64,000 bases of DNA from Stentor coeruleus (GCA_001970955.1 MPUH01000043.1:62001-126000); one strand, 5' to 3'. Shown: positions 8,612 to 19,272, counted from the first letter of the stretch. The notes: a model not told the origin generated them from the letters alone. Numbers and translations: made by a program.

Positions 8612-9580
8612 TTAATCTAATTCTAAAGTTTCATTATACTCTATTTTCTCATAATCACGTTCCACTACCTCTAAAGATTTTTTAACTCTTGACCCTTTCA
8701 AACATATCTCTGTAAAATAAACGACAAATCCTTTAAACACAACCCCAATAATCCCTTCTTCATTTTTAGTTCTAGTTTTCTTATTATCTCTAGTAAGTTG
8801 AACCGTATTTTTAACAGCCAGCGTCCACTTTTCTGGCAAATCCTCACATTTTTTCTCATATATTTTCAACACATGAAATGGAAACCTTTGCTTATAAAAA
8901 TACAACAAATAAATACTTAATCCTGAAGATGGTCCTTGAAGTATATTACTATGAATCTCATTGATTTTCTCTTGAAGACTTAAGAAAAACATATGATTTG
9001 GCTCTAAATCACTTAAAAAGTCAGCAAAACTTATACTTGGATTAGGAAAATAGCTGATTGGTGCAATAGCAAGCTGATTAAAAGCTTTCCATTGTGTTGT
9101 ATTATAACTCACACAACATGAGCATATTTTTTCACATAAAGTTTTTTTTGGGATTTTAGATTTTTCACGAATAAAAACTTGATGAAAATCCGAATCCGGG
9201 TTTTGTTGAATCAAATTTGGAAATTTTACTTTTTGCATAGGATTTTTATTATTATTGCTGGTATCAGCTGTTGCTCCTCCATAGATTTCTTCATCTATTT
9301 TAATCACAACTGGATCATCTTCATTAAGATCTTTTGAGAATTCTGAATCATTATCACTACTTTCTGGTGATTGTTTTTTATTTAACATTTGAATTTCTTT
9401 AATATGAGAATCTCCATTAGAATTTTTTTTTTCTTTGTAGTCTGATTGATTTGAGATTTGGATATTTCTTCCTGTACCACTACAAACAGAACTTTCTGTT
9501 ATAGAATTGTAGTCTTTGTTTATGACTATCATTGTTGGTGAATCGATAGATCCAAAGCTTGAGTTATATTTGGAATCCAT
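8612..9580 (-). CDS. Hypothetical protein, acidic N-terminus
   Basis: I do not recognise this protein. The open frame extends up to an ATG at 9856, but the start is placed at the internal ATG at 9580 (MDSKYNSS), giving about 322 aa. The extra 92 codons are Lys/Asn/Thr-rich and come from DNA with the strong G/T (plus strand) bias that marks upstream DNA of minus genes in this window. The protein has a Ser/Asn/Asp-rich first 110 residues, a Cys cluster (LCEKICSCCVSY) at about 150-160 that could be a lipidation or metal site, and a more ordered C-terminal half with aromatic-rich segments (SGLSIYLLYFYKQRFPF). No catalytic motif is visible. The alternative start at 9856 is less likely. Confidence 0.6.
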   Translation of the reverse strand: MDSKYNSSFGSIDSPTMIVINKDYNSITESSVCSGTGRNIQISNQSDYKEKKNSNGDSHIKEIQMLNKKQSPESSDNDSEFSKDLNEDDPVVIKIDEEIYGGATADTSNNNKNPMQKVKFPNLIQQNPDSDFHQVFIREKSKIPKKTLCEKICSCCVSYNTTQWKAFNQLAIAPISYFPNPSISFADFLSDLEPNHMFFLSLQEKINEIHSNILQGPSSGLSIYLLYFYKQRFPFHVLKIYEKKCEDLPEKWTLAVKNTVQLTRDNKKTRTKNEEGIIGVVFKGFVVYFTEICLKGSRVKKSLEVVERDYEKIEYNETLELD

Positions 9581-9974
9581 AATATTTTTAAAGGATTTTT
9601 TTTTTGTAGTTAAAAGTAATCTTTTTTTTGTGTTTTTGTATAAGTAATTTTTAGATAAAGTTTTGTTATTAAGGTTTTTTTTATATGAGGATTTATATGG
9701 GTTTAGATTTGTAAGAGTTTTTATGTTATGGGTTTGTGAAGAGAATTTAATGTTTTTTAAGGTGGAGGAAGTTTTTAGGATTTGTTTTAAGTTGATGGTT
9801 TGTAGATCAAAGATTTTGAGAGTTTGATAAGGTAACTTTGTTGTTTTGGAATGCATTTATGGGAATGTTTAAATAGTTATAATAAACATTTTTTTGTTTG
9901 ATGTAGAATTTTGTATAAGAACTATAAGTGTTTATAACTATGTTGTAAGATTTAGAGTATATTTTAATGTAAAT
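9581..9974. promoter_or_regulatory. Divergent promoter region
   Basis: About 390 bp separates the two divergent genes if the internal starts at 9580 (minus) and 9975 (plus) are used. The plus strand is strongly G/T-rich to about 9850. The frame upstream of 9975 is open from 9894 but begins with a TTG, not ATG. Confidence 0.4.
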
Positions 9975-10997
9975 ATGTCTGCCCAATCATCCATACTTAG
10001 TGAGATCAAGCCATTGGATATGTGGAGCTGGGAAGTGGTTTCCTGTGAGTTTCAACAAAAGACAAATCTCAATTTAGACGAGAAGCCCAAAGAACTTCTT
10101 GACCCTATAATTAAGAACTACCTTGTCCATTATTGTAAAGGCTGTACTGAAGTGCCTTGTCTTAATTATCATGCAGGGCAGAAACCCAGACGAGAAATTC
10201 ATTATTTAGGTGGTTCACGTTGGAGTTATTCCCATAAGCAATGTACACGAAAAGGATGTAATAATCCTAAATGTTCTAATGCCCATACTATAGAAGAAAT
10301 TCTTTATCATCCAAAATCTTATAAGACAACTAAATGTAGCTATCCTTTGAACAATGGCGAGTGTGAAAGATTTGGAAAATTATGTCCTTACATTCATGAA
10401 TATGAAAAAATGCAAAACCATAATGAACCTCAAGAATCTCCAATTAAATGCAATAAATTTGACCCAGTGACTTTTAAAACTATCCGATGCCCAATCACCA
10501 AACTCCATAACATCAAATTTTGCAATTTTTATCACAAGGTCACAGATCGAAGAAGAAACCCTGAAAAATACGCATATTCATCTGAGGCATGCAGAAAATA
10601 TGTCTGTCCTGATGGAGATATATGCAATAAATGTCATTCAAACATTGAATTTTTATATCACCCGAGTATTTTTAGGACAAATCCATGCAGGCTTAAGGAA
10701 AACTGCACAGTTAAGGAAATTTGTCCTTTTTATCATATTGACCGGAATGATCGGGTCCTTGACAAAGCTGGCGAGATTATTGAGTTAATCAGCCAGTGTG
10801 AAGAGCTGTCGTTGAGATTCTCAGAATTACAAGAAAAAAACCGTGTTTATAAAAAATTTATGTGCAGTGTTTGCTTTTTAAGTAAAGCTAAATATGTACT
10901 TAAGTGTGGACATACTAAATGCATGGAATGCGAAGTAACTTCAGTATGTGAATTATGCCAAAAACCCACACTTCCGTTTACACTTATATCTTTATAA
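9975..10997 (+). CDS. CCCH zinc-finger and RING protein, Unkempt-like
   Basis: Starting at the ATG at 9975 (MSAQSSILSE) gives 340 aa; the frame is open further upstream but without an ATG before this one. The body is a series of Cys/His-rich fingers of CCCH type (for example CTRKGCNNPKCSNAH, CSYPLNNGECERFGKLC followed by PYIH, and CRLKENCTVKEICPFYH), and the C-terminus is a complete C3HC4 RING finger: CSVC, CGHTKCMEC, CELC. A short coiled coil (ISQCEELSLRFSELQEKN) lies just before the RING. Tandem CCCH fingers with a C-terminal RING are the layout of the Unkempt family, RNA-binding proteins that control translation; the RING would support E3 ubiquitin ligase activity. The target is unknown. 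Domain calls are strong, the exact orthology moderate. Confidence 0.85.
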   Translation: MSAQSSILSEIKPLDMWSWEVVSCEFQQKTNLNLDEKPKELLDPIIKNYLVHYCKGCTEVPCLNYHAGQKPRREIHYLGGSRWSYSHKQCTRKGCNNPKCSNAHTIEEILYHPKSYKTTKCSYPLNNGECERFGKLCPYIHEYEKMQNHNEPQESPIKCNKFDPVTFKTIRCPITKLHNIKFCNFYHKVTDRRRNPEKYAYSSEACRKYVCPDGDICNKCHSNIEFLYHPSIFRTNPCRLKENCTVKEICPFYHIDRNDRVLDKAGEIIELISQCEELSLRFSELQEKNRVYKKFMCSVCFLSKAKYVLKCGHTKCMECEVTSVCELCQKPTLPFTLISL

Positions 10998-11306
10998 GCT
11001 AACTAGCTTAGGAGTAGGTTCAAAATGTGTTTAAATATTTAGGATATAATTATATAGATAGAAATTCAGATATATAAATATGTAAAATATTATTGCATGG
11101 AGAAGATATATTAAAGAATTCCCAAACTTTTACCACAAGCTGAAAAAAGTCATCTAGCCCTATAATTTTATATAAAAAACTATTCCCAACAATTTCTTAC
11201 AAATTCATCTCCAAAATAGTCAACCTTATCACCTAACTTAAACATAAAAATAACACACAAATTCTAAAAAAAAAAAAATCAACTTCAACAAAATTTCTAT
11301 TTTACA
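10998..11306. terminator. Convergent 3' intergenic region
   Basis: The genes on both sides end here. The plus strand goes from G/A/T-rich to A/C-rich at about 11110, as expected for two converging 3' ends. A poly-A run lies near 11265. No gene is seen. Confidence 0.4.
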
Positions 11307-13591
11307 TTATTTGCTTATAATATAATAAGCCTTCTTAGAAGCGAGTTGCTTTGCCATCCAACTTGTCTGTTCAACTGACTCACACACATATTCCCCTGCA
11401 ACATAAATTTCCGCAACAATACCAATATTATCAACTCTAGTTCTCGTCTCAAGTTTTCTATTATTTTTTTGACAAAAAGTTTTTAATTTATATCTAACAT
11501 TCATATCATATTTTTCTTCATTTTGAACCAAATAAACAATAAGATTCTTAATAAACGGTGTAAAAACCTTACAAGTTAAATCCAAGTTTCCTGAATCAAT
11601 AAGTACTGCTCCTATTAAACTTAAAAACACATCATTAAGACATTTAGGTGGATATGAGTTATAAACCCCATAATCTAAAAGGTCTTCTTCCCATTTTAAA
11701 ATAGTAAAATATTTCAATATTTCATCATAAACTTCTTTTATAGATTTAATATAATTTTGTAACCCAAGAGAAATTGCTAGTCTAGAAAGCACAGGATTAT
11801 TTATAAGTATATGTTTGATTAAAGTTAATTTTTCAGGTGAAAGCTTTTTTATGTTAAAAATATTAGTCACAACTATTGTGTCTATAATCGCATCTCCTAA
11901 AAATTCAAGTCTTTCATAGTTTTTATAATTATTTATACTCTTATGAGTAAAAGCTTCATCTAGTATCTGAGTGTTTTGGAATTTATAGTTTATAAGTTTT
12001 TCTAATGATTCATAATCTAAACTTTGACATAAAGAAAAATTTTCGGGTCTTGGAATCAGATCATCAAAGTTTTTGAACTTGAAAATCCTCATATCATTAG
12101 CATTTATTTGACCTTTATAACTACTGTCTAATTGTTTTTTTGTTTTAAGCCATTCTTCTATAGGCAAAATACGTAATTTGTAAATAAAAATTCCAGCGCC
12201 TACAAAGCCTGAACTTAAATAAAAAGCTCCGATTAATGATTTGACTTCATCGGCTAGTATTTTATCAGAAAATTTTTCTGTTAGTATTGTTATTTCAGAA
12301 GAAAGCATTGGTCCTGTGTAATAAGCTGGTCTAAAACTTTTTTGTTTTATTTTACTGCATCGAAGATAATAGAAGAGTTCTTGGTTCATGTTAATTTTAC
12401 TTAGGTTTTTGTTTTTTATCAAATTTGATCGAGTTTCGGTTAGGGAATATTCGGATTTGTCTGGAAATCTAAAGTAAAGCTGTAGGGAACTGATTATTTT
12501 TAGAATACTGTGACCGAGGTTTATAATTGGAATACAGTTGTTGAGGTTGTCGTATTGAGGAGATGTTGTTGCATCTCTGAGTAAACTGAAATCACCAGTG
12601 AACTTAAACCTATCAACAAACTCAATAAGATAAGTATATTTCTCAAGAGCAATAAGAGCTTTAATCAGTTTACTAGCATTTCTAACCTGTTTCCTTGTCA
12701 AGTAAAAAATCTCCAAAATCTTCTGAGGAACAATTTTCAATGAAACTGGGGTATGTTTTTTTTTCAACAATCCTTCTTTTTTCCTTGCAACCTTAACTGG
12801 TCTTAGTAAAACTAAAGGAAAATAACTAACTGGATGGGTTTTTAAAGCATCATTAAACATTTCAATAGCTTTTTCAGTGATTTCTCTATGAATATCATCT
12901 GGAATTTCTTGTGAATATAAAGATTTTTTTGATACATTATTAATTATGTCTGAAGCCTGAGTGTGTTTGCTTATTTTCATGACATAATAATATTTGGATT
13001 TTGATGGAGGCGAAAGATAGACTTGTTTTTCTATAGTACTTGTGTTTAAGGATGTGAATTTTGTCTTTTTATCTACCCCAAGTGCTGTTTTTATAGAGGC
13101 CCAGCTGATATTTTTTTTATTAGTTGGGGCGATTAGGTAGTTTGCATATGAAAGATCACCTGTTTTATCAAAGGATGTGCGGAATAAATCACTCCACATT
13201 AGATTTTGAAAGCTTCTTAGATATGAAAAGTCTTTGAGATTTATGTTTCTAACGCCTAAGTNTGTTGTAAAAAAAATTGTTATTTTATATGGAATAAATC
13301 ACTCCACATTAGATTTTGAAAGCTTCTTAGATATGAAAAGTCTTTGAGATTTATGTTTCTAACGCCTAAGTCTTTCAAAATGGTAGGTAATGGGCTATAG
13401 CTAATAGGAAAACATATACAAAACCCAGGGATATCATGAAAACTATACATAAAAACTTTAACCCCAGTCGCTACAGGGAGGAAAGGCTCTGACAAGACCG
13501 AAGAATAATTCCGCATTTCAAAAACATTCTCTTTATCACATTTCAGCTTCTTATAAGGCCCTTTTTCTAATGTCTTTATCTCTATTTCCAT
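11307..13591 (-). CDS. Dicer-like protein with two RNase III domains (split by assembly artefact)
   Basis: Two minus frames (13591-13280 and 13199-11307) are one gene interrupted by a 110-bp duplicated block containing an N at 13262. Omitting 13181-13290 restores a frame of 725 codons (724 aa). There is no helicase. Residues about 300-430 resemble RNase IIIa, about 490-635 RNase IIIb, and about 660-724 a double-stranded-RNA-binding domain. RNase IIIb keeps ERLEFLGDAIID, but its second catalytic block reads NDVFLSLIGA, with Leu where Glu is expected. RNase IIIa reads INLGHSILK where LEtLGDSfLK is expected, and DEVKSLIGA with Lys instead of Glu. So catalysis by IIIa looks lost and IIIb looks impaired. 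A PAZ-like region may precede them but I cannot confirm it. Ciliate Dicer-like proteins make scan- or si-RNAs; this one may be a partner or a dsRNA binder. Family call strong, activity inferred. Confidence 0.8.
13181..13371. repeat. Exact 81-bp direct repeat around an N: probable assembly artefact
   Basis: Bases 13181-13261 and 13291-13371 are identical, separated by 29 bp that starts with the only N of the window (13262). The repeat offset is 110 bp, which shifts the frame of the Dicer-like gene. Copying the same end twice across a join is typical of an overlap that was not merged. Confidence 0.85.
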
Positions 13592-13860
13592 ATTTATATC
13601 CCCTTATCTAACACCCTAAGTAAAAAAACTTGTTATTTTATAATACTTCATAAACATAATCATAAAAAAATCCTATATTTCCGCTAATAATCATGTTTAT
13701 ATCTCAAAATTTCATATCAAAAAACCAAAATTTTCATCAAAGCCACATAAAAAACCCTATCCTCATTTTTTTTTGTCAAAATCCAACCCAATTTTCACTT
13801 ACATATTTCAACATTCATTATTTTAATTAACGTTGATACAGTAATAATTATATCTTGCAC

Positions 13861-15009
13861 TTAATTCCCTCTAGCTAAACGTGAACGTACACGTTTATGG
13901 ACAAACCCAGGGCTTTCAGGGTTAACCGTAGCTATCTCATAATGATAATCTGGGAACATATCTTGAATATTTTCAATATGCAAACTTGGATCAAGTTCAT
14001 CTTTCCAATCCCCAGCAACACGAGGATCGAAATTATCTTGATTCAATGGGACAAATGGAGAATCTAAAGTTTTTTCATATAATTCTTTCCAAGGAAAATC
14101 TTTGAACCAAGCATGATTTCTTACTTCTAAAGGGTCTTTTCCTAAGCGATTTGCTGATTTTCTTGTTAAAAGCTGGTTTGCGAAGTCAGTAGCTTCAACA
14201 GACCAGCCTTTAGGAATCTCATTGATTTTGATTTGAACCTGACGTGATAAAACGTGGTCACGGATTTCTCGTCGGTCACGTCCTAGATAAGGTCTTCTTC
14301 CCATGATAATTTCATAAACAATAACCCCAAGGGCGAAGTAATCAACAGAAAAGGTATGATTTTGTCTACAAAGAACTTCTGGAGCCATATAACCTGGAGT
14401 TCCTGAAGTATCTTTAGCATTTTCAGCACTCCAGGTCCGAGCTATACCAAAATCTGTTATACACAAATAACCTGTACTATCTAAAACCAGATTTTCAGGC
14501 TTAATATCTCTATGAATTATATTATTCTCATGTAGATACTCAAGACCTAATATTATACATGCTGCAAAAAATTTTGTTTGTGCCTCAGTAAAAGTTCGCA
14601 ATTTAGTCAGATGATATCTTAGGTCACCACCTTTCATATAGTCTAAAACCAAATATAAATTATCTCTATCTTGAAAAGCATAGTGCATGTTTACAATAAA
14701 TGGGTGCTTTAAAGTTGATAGAAGCTTACGTTCATTCATAACTGAATGAACACTACGTTTTGCTACAACTCTAAGCTTCTGCATTTCTTTTAGAGCGAAA
14801 AAATATTTACTACGCTTGTGGTCTACCTTCCATACCCTTCCAAAACCCCCTCTGCCTACAGGGTAATGATAAGTGAAGTGGTTTTTGCTGATGGCTTGCT
14901 GAGAGGATTCACCTCGAAGCTGTTGTTCAATTTCGCAAAGAGTTCCTTTTGTTGGTTTAAGACCAATTGGGAAAAAAGGTATGCTTGATGGAATAGGATC
15001 TTTGTTCAT
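13861..15009 (-). CDS. AGC-type Ser/Thr kinase, STK32/YANK-like
   Basis: The 382-aa protein has a kinase domain at about 47-305. Glycine loop GRGGFGRVW, catalytic Lys in FALKEM, HRDIKPEN, DFG (ITDFGIAR) and APE (GYMAPEV) are all present, so it should be active. The HPFIVNMHYAFQDRDNLYLVLDYM block, the short activation loop TSGTPGYMAPE and the RLG motif after the domain are AGC-kinase traits, and the overall pattern is closest to the STK32 (YANK) family. The 75-residue C-terminal tail contains NFDPRVAGDW but no clear hydrophobic FxxF motif. It is a cytosolic signalling kinase of unknown pathway. No intron is needed. AGC placement is strong, STK32 placement moderate. Confidence 0.85.
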   Translation of the reverse strand: MNKDPIPSSIPFFPIGLKPTKGTLCEIEQQLRGESSQQAISKNHFTYHYPVGRGGFGRVWKVDHKRSKYFFALKEMQKLRVVAKRSVHSVMNERKLLSTLKHPFIVNMHYAFQDRDNLYLVLDYMKGGDLRYHLTKLRTFTEAQTKFFAACIILGLEYLHENNIIHRDIKPENLVLDSTGYLCITDFGIARTWSAENAKDTSGTPGYMAPEVLCRQNHTFSVDYFALGVIVYEIIMGRRPYLGRDRREIRDHVLSRQVQIKINEIPKGWSVEATDFANQLLTRKSANRLGKDPLEVRNHAWFKDFPWKELYEKTLDSPFVPLNQDNFDPRVAGDWKDELDPSLHIENIQDMFPDYHYEIATVNPESPGFVHKRVRSRLARGN

Positions 15010-15997
15010 ATTTATTAGAGATTGTACTTGAAGGGAATACTGGGGATTATAGGAATTAATAATGAAGGTATAAGGAAATTTATAGGGAGGTTTGCAGTTG
15101 GTAAAGCTTTTGGATTTATGGAATTCAGGTTAGGAATTTTTATTTAAGGTTTTGACTTATGAAGGAAAATATTATAATGATGAAATTTTTGAGAATATGT
15201 TAGGATTGTTATAATGAAGTATATTGCTATTAATCAGACTTTAGATTAATAAGTAAAAGATGCTTAGATAATAAATAATGTTTTTATAAATAGGCAGTTA
15301 GACTTAAGGTCAAAATAAAACTATATTATCATAAAGAATTCAACAATTTCTCTATAAAAAAACACTCCTAAAATATCTAAGATGATTCTATTAAGCATAA
15401 CTCCTATAATATAAATTATTATATAATTTAATACTGTTGTAAATTAAAAATGACTGTTTTTAAGATTTCAGGATTTATTTGCAAGTATATTCAAAAACTA
15501 TTAATTCTTAATAGAAAAAGTTTTTTGATTTAAAACACAAAGATAATTTTATAATAATCTAAATATTTTATACCAAGCCAAACAATTAAAATAATAAAAT
15601 AAATTATTTGTTTAAGTAATCAACCTATAAAACTCAAATCATTCATGCCTTAAAGCAATATTTAACACAAATAAGCAACTAAAATTTTCCCTTCAGATAT
15701 TTGATACAATATACTCAATCAAATGCTGAAAACATAAAACACATTATTAAAGAAGATTAATAAACATTAAAAAAAGGCTAATACCAACACACAAGTTTTT
15801 ACAACTATAGGGAATTTAAAATTAAGATAATTTCTTAAAAACTCGTTTCAGCCAAAAGGGCTATTTCAAATTATTACCGAAATTTCCGTGCACGAAGATT
15901 TTCCAAATAAGGCTGAAAATTATATAACATCACAATAAATGCAGCATACTTTGCTTGATAATCCAAATCTCAATGAAGGGGATAATATAATAAATAT
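15010..15997. promoter_or_regulatory. Divergent intergenic region, about 1 kb
   Basis: This stretch lies upstream of both neighbours. The plus strand is G/T-rich to about 15240 and A/C-rich from about 15550. No convincing gene is seen; the middle is very AT-rich. Confidence 0.45.
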
Positions 15998-16999
15998 ATG
16001 TATTGCACTTCTCGAATAGGATCGCCAAAGTGTTATTCGCCTAGGGCAACATCTCCTCGTCTACGCTCTCCTTCGCCTAGAGCAAGACTATTTAATTGTA
16101 GAATGTCCCCTTATCAACGTATAACAAGCACAAAATCAATTGGAAACATTGCGCTTCCATCTTTTCTTAGACTTAGTTGTCCTGGGACTGATGAACTACT
16201 AAAAAACTTTTCCCTTACTAGGGTACGAACTACTAATAGTACAGCTGACACAAGTGTTTTTAACAAATATAGCCAGCAGTCCCCTATATCTGAAATCATT
16301 GCTGGCAAAGGAAACCATCCTTCAGAATTTGTCAATTACGTGTTTGATAGCAAACTTTATCCAGAACAAGTACTTTTGAGGGTAGGGAAAATCGAGTTAA
16401 CTCGTAAAGACATTGCTTGTCTTCGCCCAGGGAAACTTTTACCAATCAATTTAATTGATGCCTGCCTAAGTTGTATCAAAAGGCGTAACAAGAAAATGTT
16501 CCAAAAGTGCGAGACCCACCAACGTGTTATCATAATGAAAACCAGTTTCTCACAAAAAGTTTTTCAATCCAAAGAAAAAAATGCTATCCGATCTAAAAAG
16601 AACCTCTTAAATTTCGAATATCTGCTTTTTCCTCTTTTCATAGGTTACTGGACTATATTAGTTGTAAACAATCGAGAAAAAACAGCGAAATACTATGATC
16701 CGATAGGTATTGAAAAAAACGAAAAACAAGTTTTCAAAGGTCTTTTTGATTTTTTGAAACAGGAAATATCATTTCATCAAGGTAAAAGCATAGAAGGAAC
16801 ACGCTGGAAGCATTTAGAATGCCAAAGAGTTAATGAGACTGATGCTTATGATCATATTGATTCAGCTGTATATGTGCTAAGATTAGCTTTTAAGATTTCT
16901 ACTGGGAAAAACATAGAAATTTCGCCTGATGTCCTTAGTGAATATAGAACAAAACTCATCACGCTATTATTTAAATACGGAACTAAAATAGTTTATTAA
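15998..16999 (+). CDS. Ulp1/SENP-like (C48) protein lacking catalytic Cys and His
   Basis: The 333-aa protein has a Ser/Pro/Arg-rich N-terminus (1-40: SPRATSPRLRSPSPRAR) and a C-terminal region (about 138-310) that follows the Ulp1 cysteine-protease fold: LRPGKLLPINLIDACLSCI (usually WLnDeVIn), FPLFIGYWTILVVNN (usually the HW block), YYDPIG (the Asp block) and CQRVNETDAYDHIDSAVYV (usually QxNxxDCGVFV). The catalytic His position is Tyr217, Asp234 is kept, Gln276 may be kept, and the nucleophile Cys is Ser289. It is therefore probably a pseudoprotease that might bind SUMO or another ubiquitin-like protein. The basic SPR-rich tail could be phosphorylated or nuclear-targeting. The family match is by motif order and moderately sure. 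Confidence 0.65.
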   Translation: MYCTSRIGSPKCYSPRATSPRLRSPSPRARLFNCRMSPYQRITSTKSIGNIALPSFLRLSCPGTDELLKNFSLTRVRTTNSTADTSVFNKYSQQSPISEIIAGKGNHPSEFVNYVFDSKLYPEQVLLRVGKIELTRKDIACLRPGKLLPINLIDACLSCIKRRNKKMFQKCETHQRVIIMKTSFSQKVFQSKEKNAIRSKKNLLNFEYLLFPLFIGYWTILVVNNREKTAKYYDPIGIEKNEKQVFKGLFDFLKQEISFHQGKSIEGTRWKHLECQRVNETDAYDHIDSAVYVLRLAFKISTGKNIEISPDVLSEYRTKLITLLFKYGTKIVY

Positions 17000-17368
17000 T
17001 GATTTTTTTTATAGGATAAAGATAAGACAAGCTGATTTGTTTTTTTTATATGACTTTAATGTGATTAGAAAAGAAAAAAATATCATTATCCCATTAAACC
17101 CAATCCCAAAAGTCCTCCTTTCAAAATTTCCTACACATCATCCTCCAACCAGCCACCTGAAAAACTAAAAAATTTAAAACAATCGCCACTCTAATCCTAC
17201 AAAATCCTCAACAAACCAAACTCTAAAATCCAAACCCTTACCCCATCCCATCAAAAAATAAAAACCAATCAAAAAACCGTATAATTCCTCATAACTTCAT
17301 AAAAACTCATATCAAGTATTACATAAAAAAACCCTCAAAAATTTCTATTAGATTTTCTGGCTTAATAA
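17000..17368. promoter_or_regulatory. Tandem intergenic region with sharp composition flip
   Basis: On the plus strand 17000 to about 17080 is G/T/A-rich and 17090-17368 is strongly C/A-rich with hardly any G. This is the cleanest small example of the flip between the 3' flank of one gene and the 5' flank of the next. No gene is seen. Confidence 0.5.
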
Positions 17369-18016
17369 ATGGCATCCTTTGCAGGGAAGATGGCGCTTAA
17401 CTCTCTTTCATCAGGTATAAAAAACACTAATATAGTCCCAAGTTCTCATAACAGTCACATAGATTGGAATGACTATAATTTCCCACCTTGCGTAAAAGTC
17501 GTTCATTTCAGACTTAGCGACTTCCACGATAACGAAAAAAAAGTCATCACTAAAATGTATGTATCTTGGTTACTTGTGTTGATTGTACTTAGCTATAATA
17601 TCATTAGCACTATAGCCTTATCAGCTACAATATTACCAGGAATCAACATACTTTATGCTTTTCTGAATTGGATCTTAGGAATGCCTCTTGCGACTTATGT
17701 TTTCTATTGCGGGTATTTCGGTGTAGCCCGCAGCGAAAGTGGCAACATAACAAAATACAAAATCGGAGGCATCCTTTTAATACTTCTTTGCATACTCTTT
17801 AGTATTTTACCATTTGGATCAATAAACGGATGGGCTAGAATCCCTGTGATGAACTCTGAAAATAGTGATCCTGGGCGATTTGGTGTAGCAACTTGTGTAA
17901 TCGAATCTTTAATCCATACAGTGAATTACTTTTTGATTGGGTTTACTATATACCAAGTTCATAACGATGTGGTAATTTTTACATAGCATGAGTCAACTGA
18001 TCCTGCGAAAATCTAG
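17369..18016 (+). CDS. SCAMP-family membrane protein
   Basis: Exons 17369-17971 and 17987-18016, joined across a 15-nt intron, give 210 aa. The N-terminal region leads to NFPPCVKVVHFRLSDF, the counterpart of the NWPP motif found just before the membrane core of secretory carrier membrane proteins. Four hydrophobic segments follow at about 63-85, 90-112, 130-150 and 178-198, and the tail is short and cytosolic (HNDVHESTDPAKI). SCAMPs are tetraspan proteins of post-Golgi and endosomal vesicles that act in vesicle traffic. The NPF repeats found in animal SCAMPs are absent. Without removing the intron the frame would stop at 17986 after the spurious tail VVIFT; the spliced end is more plausible. 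Family call moderately strong. Confidence 0.8.
17972..17986 (+). other. 15-nt spliceosomal mini-intron
   Basis: GTAATTTTTACATAG has GT...AG ends, is 15 nt long and carries an in-frame TAG. Removing it extends the SCAMP by ten codons to a natural TAG stop. This size is the hallmark of heterotrich ciliates. Confidence 0.8.
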
Positions 18017-19272
18017 GACTAATTACTAATTAATATAGGAGTTAGTTATGTGGATTTTTATTAAGTTTTTTATAGATAAAGGTGGCTCAAGTGAGTTAAA
18101 ACTTGAAATTTGGCTTTGATGGAATTTTTAAGAGTTTTTTTTTGGAGTTGATATGATTTTATTTGCTTTTTTGGATTTTGGAATGAATTATTTGTTGAAG
18201 GAAAGAAATTTTTTGAGTTTATGGAAAATTCTAACTGGCTATTTAGCCTATTTTTGTTTATTTTTCATAGAAAGTTATTGTTTTTGATAATGCTTCTTTT
18301 TCCCTGGATTTTTTTTTATTATCATGATAAAATTGTATTTTGTAAGGGCTTAAGAAAGTGGTTTCTTTTATAATGTTGGGTTTATTGTTCCAGAGTTTTT
18401 TTTTTTGAATTTCAGTTGAAGGCTTTTATAAAGTTGAAAAATTCCTTTTTCGCGGTTATTTTTATTATGATTGTCTTGTAAGATTTGAAGAAAATTTGTG
18501 TCACTGATGATTAGAGGTAAAATCTTATAAAAATATTTTCTTTTTGTTTTAGGATTTGATTTTTCAGGTCAAAATCTTCATCTTTCCGAGTTTAGGATTT
18601 TGTGCTTTTTATGCTAGAATCATTTTATTTCGATAATCCTTTTAATTCTAGTTAAATCTTTGCTTAAGAATGAATTATTTAGTGTAACATGTTTTTTTTT
18701 ATAGTTTTTATAGATATCCAATAATAAAATTTCAACCTGCTTTGAAATTCGTCTTTAAATTAGATTCCATAGATACTTTCGTATAAATTATCAGGATCTT
18801 CTTGGATTATAAACCCAAAGGATGACTTTATAGAAATAATTATTATCAAAATACTCTTCTATAAATAATTAGATAAATTCTACAGGCCAGAGGAACTTCT
18901 TTACTTAATAATTCGATATGTATTTACAATAAGTTATTCTGAAAATCACTTTTCTTGATGTAGTAAGGACATAGAGACTTGACATTGTTTTCTTGTAGAA
19001 TATCTTTTATATTAATAATTATAAACAGATTGAATAAAAGATTATGATAAAAAAAAAACTCAAAGATAAGATATAAAATATGGGATGAATTAGTTTTACT
19101 GATCACTCAAAGGTATTTATCATGATTTTTGGGTAATTTAATAAGTTTTCTTATAATAAACACAAGTAATTATAACAAAAATTAGAGTTTTTGACACAAA
19201 CAATAAGATATATGAAGATTTTAAACATATTTAAAAAAAATCTTATATGTTTTTATGCTTTGAGATATATAA
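18017..19272. other. Intergenic region, about 1.25 kb
   Basis: The plus strand is G/T-rich to about 18520, as after other plus genes, then mixed and AT-rich. A 60-codon minus frame at 18924-19106 is not accepted as a gene. Nothing else is recognisable. Confidence 0.4.

Noticed and set aside
9581-9856. N-terminal extension of the 8612-9580 gene to the ATG at 9856
   Set aside because: The extra residues are low-complexity Lys/Asn/Thr and lie in DNA with the composition of promoter regions, so the internal ATG is preferred.
18924-19106. 60-codon minus frame rich in Phe, Leu and Ile
   Set aside because: AT-rich composition, no family match, no flanking composition signal of a gene; likely chance.
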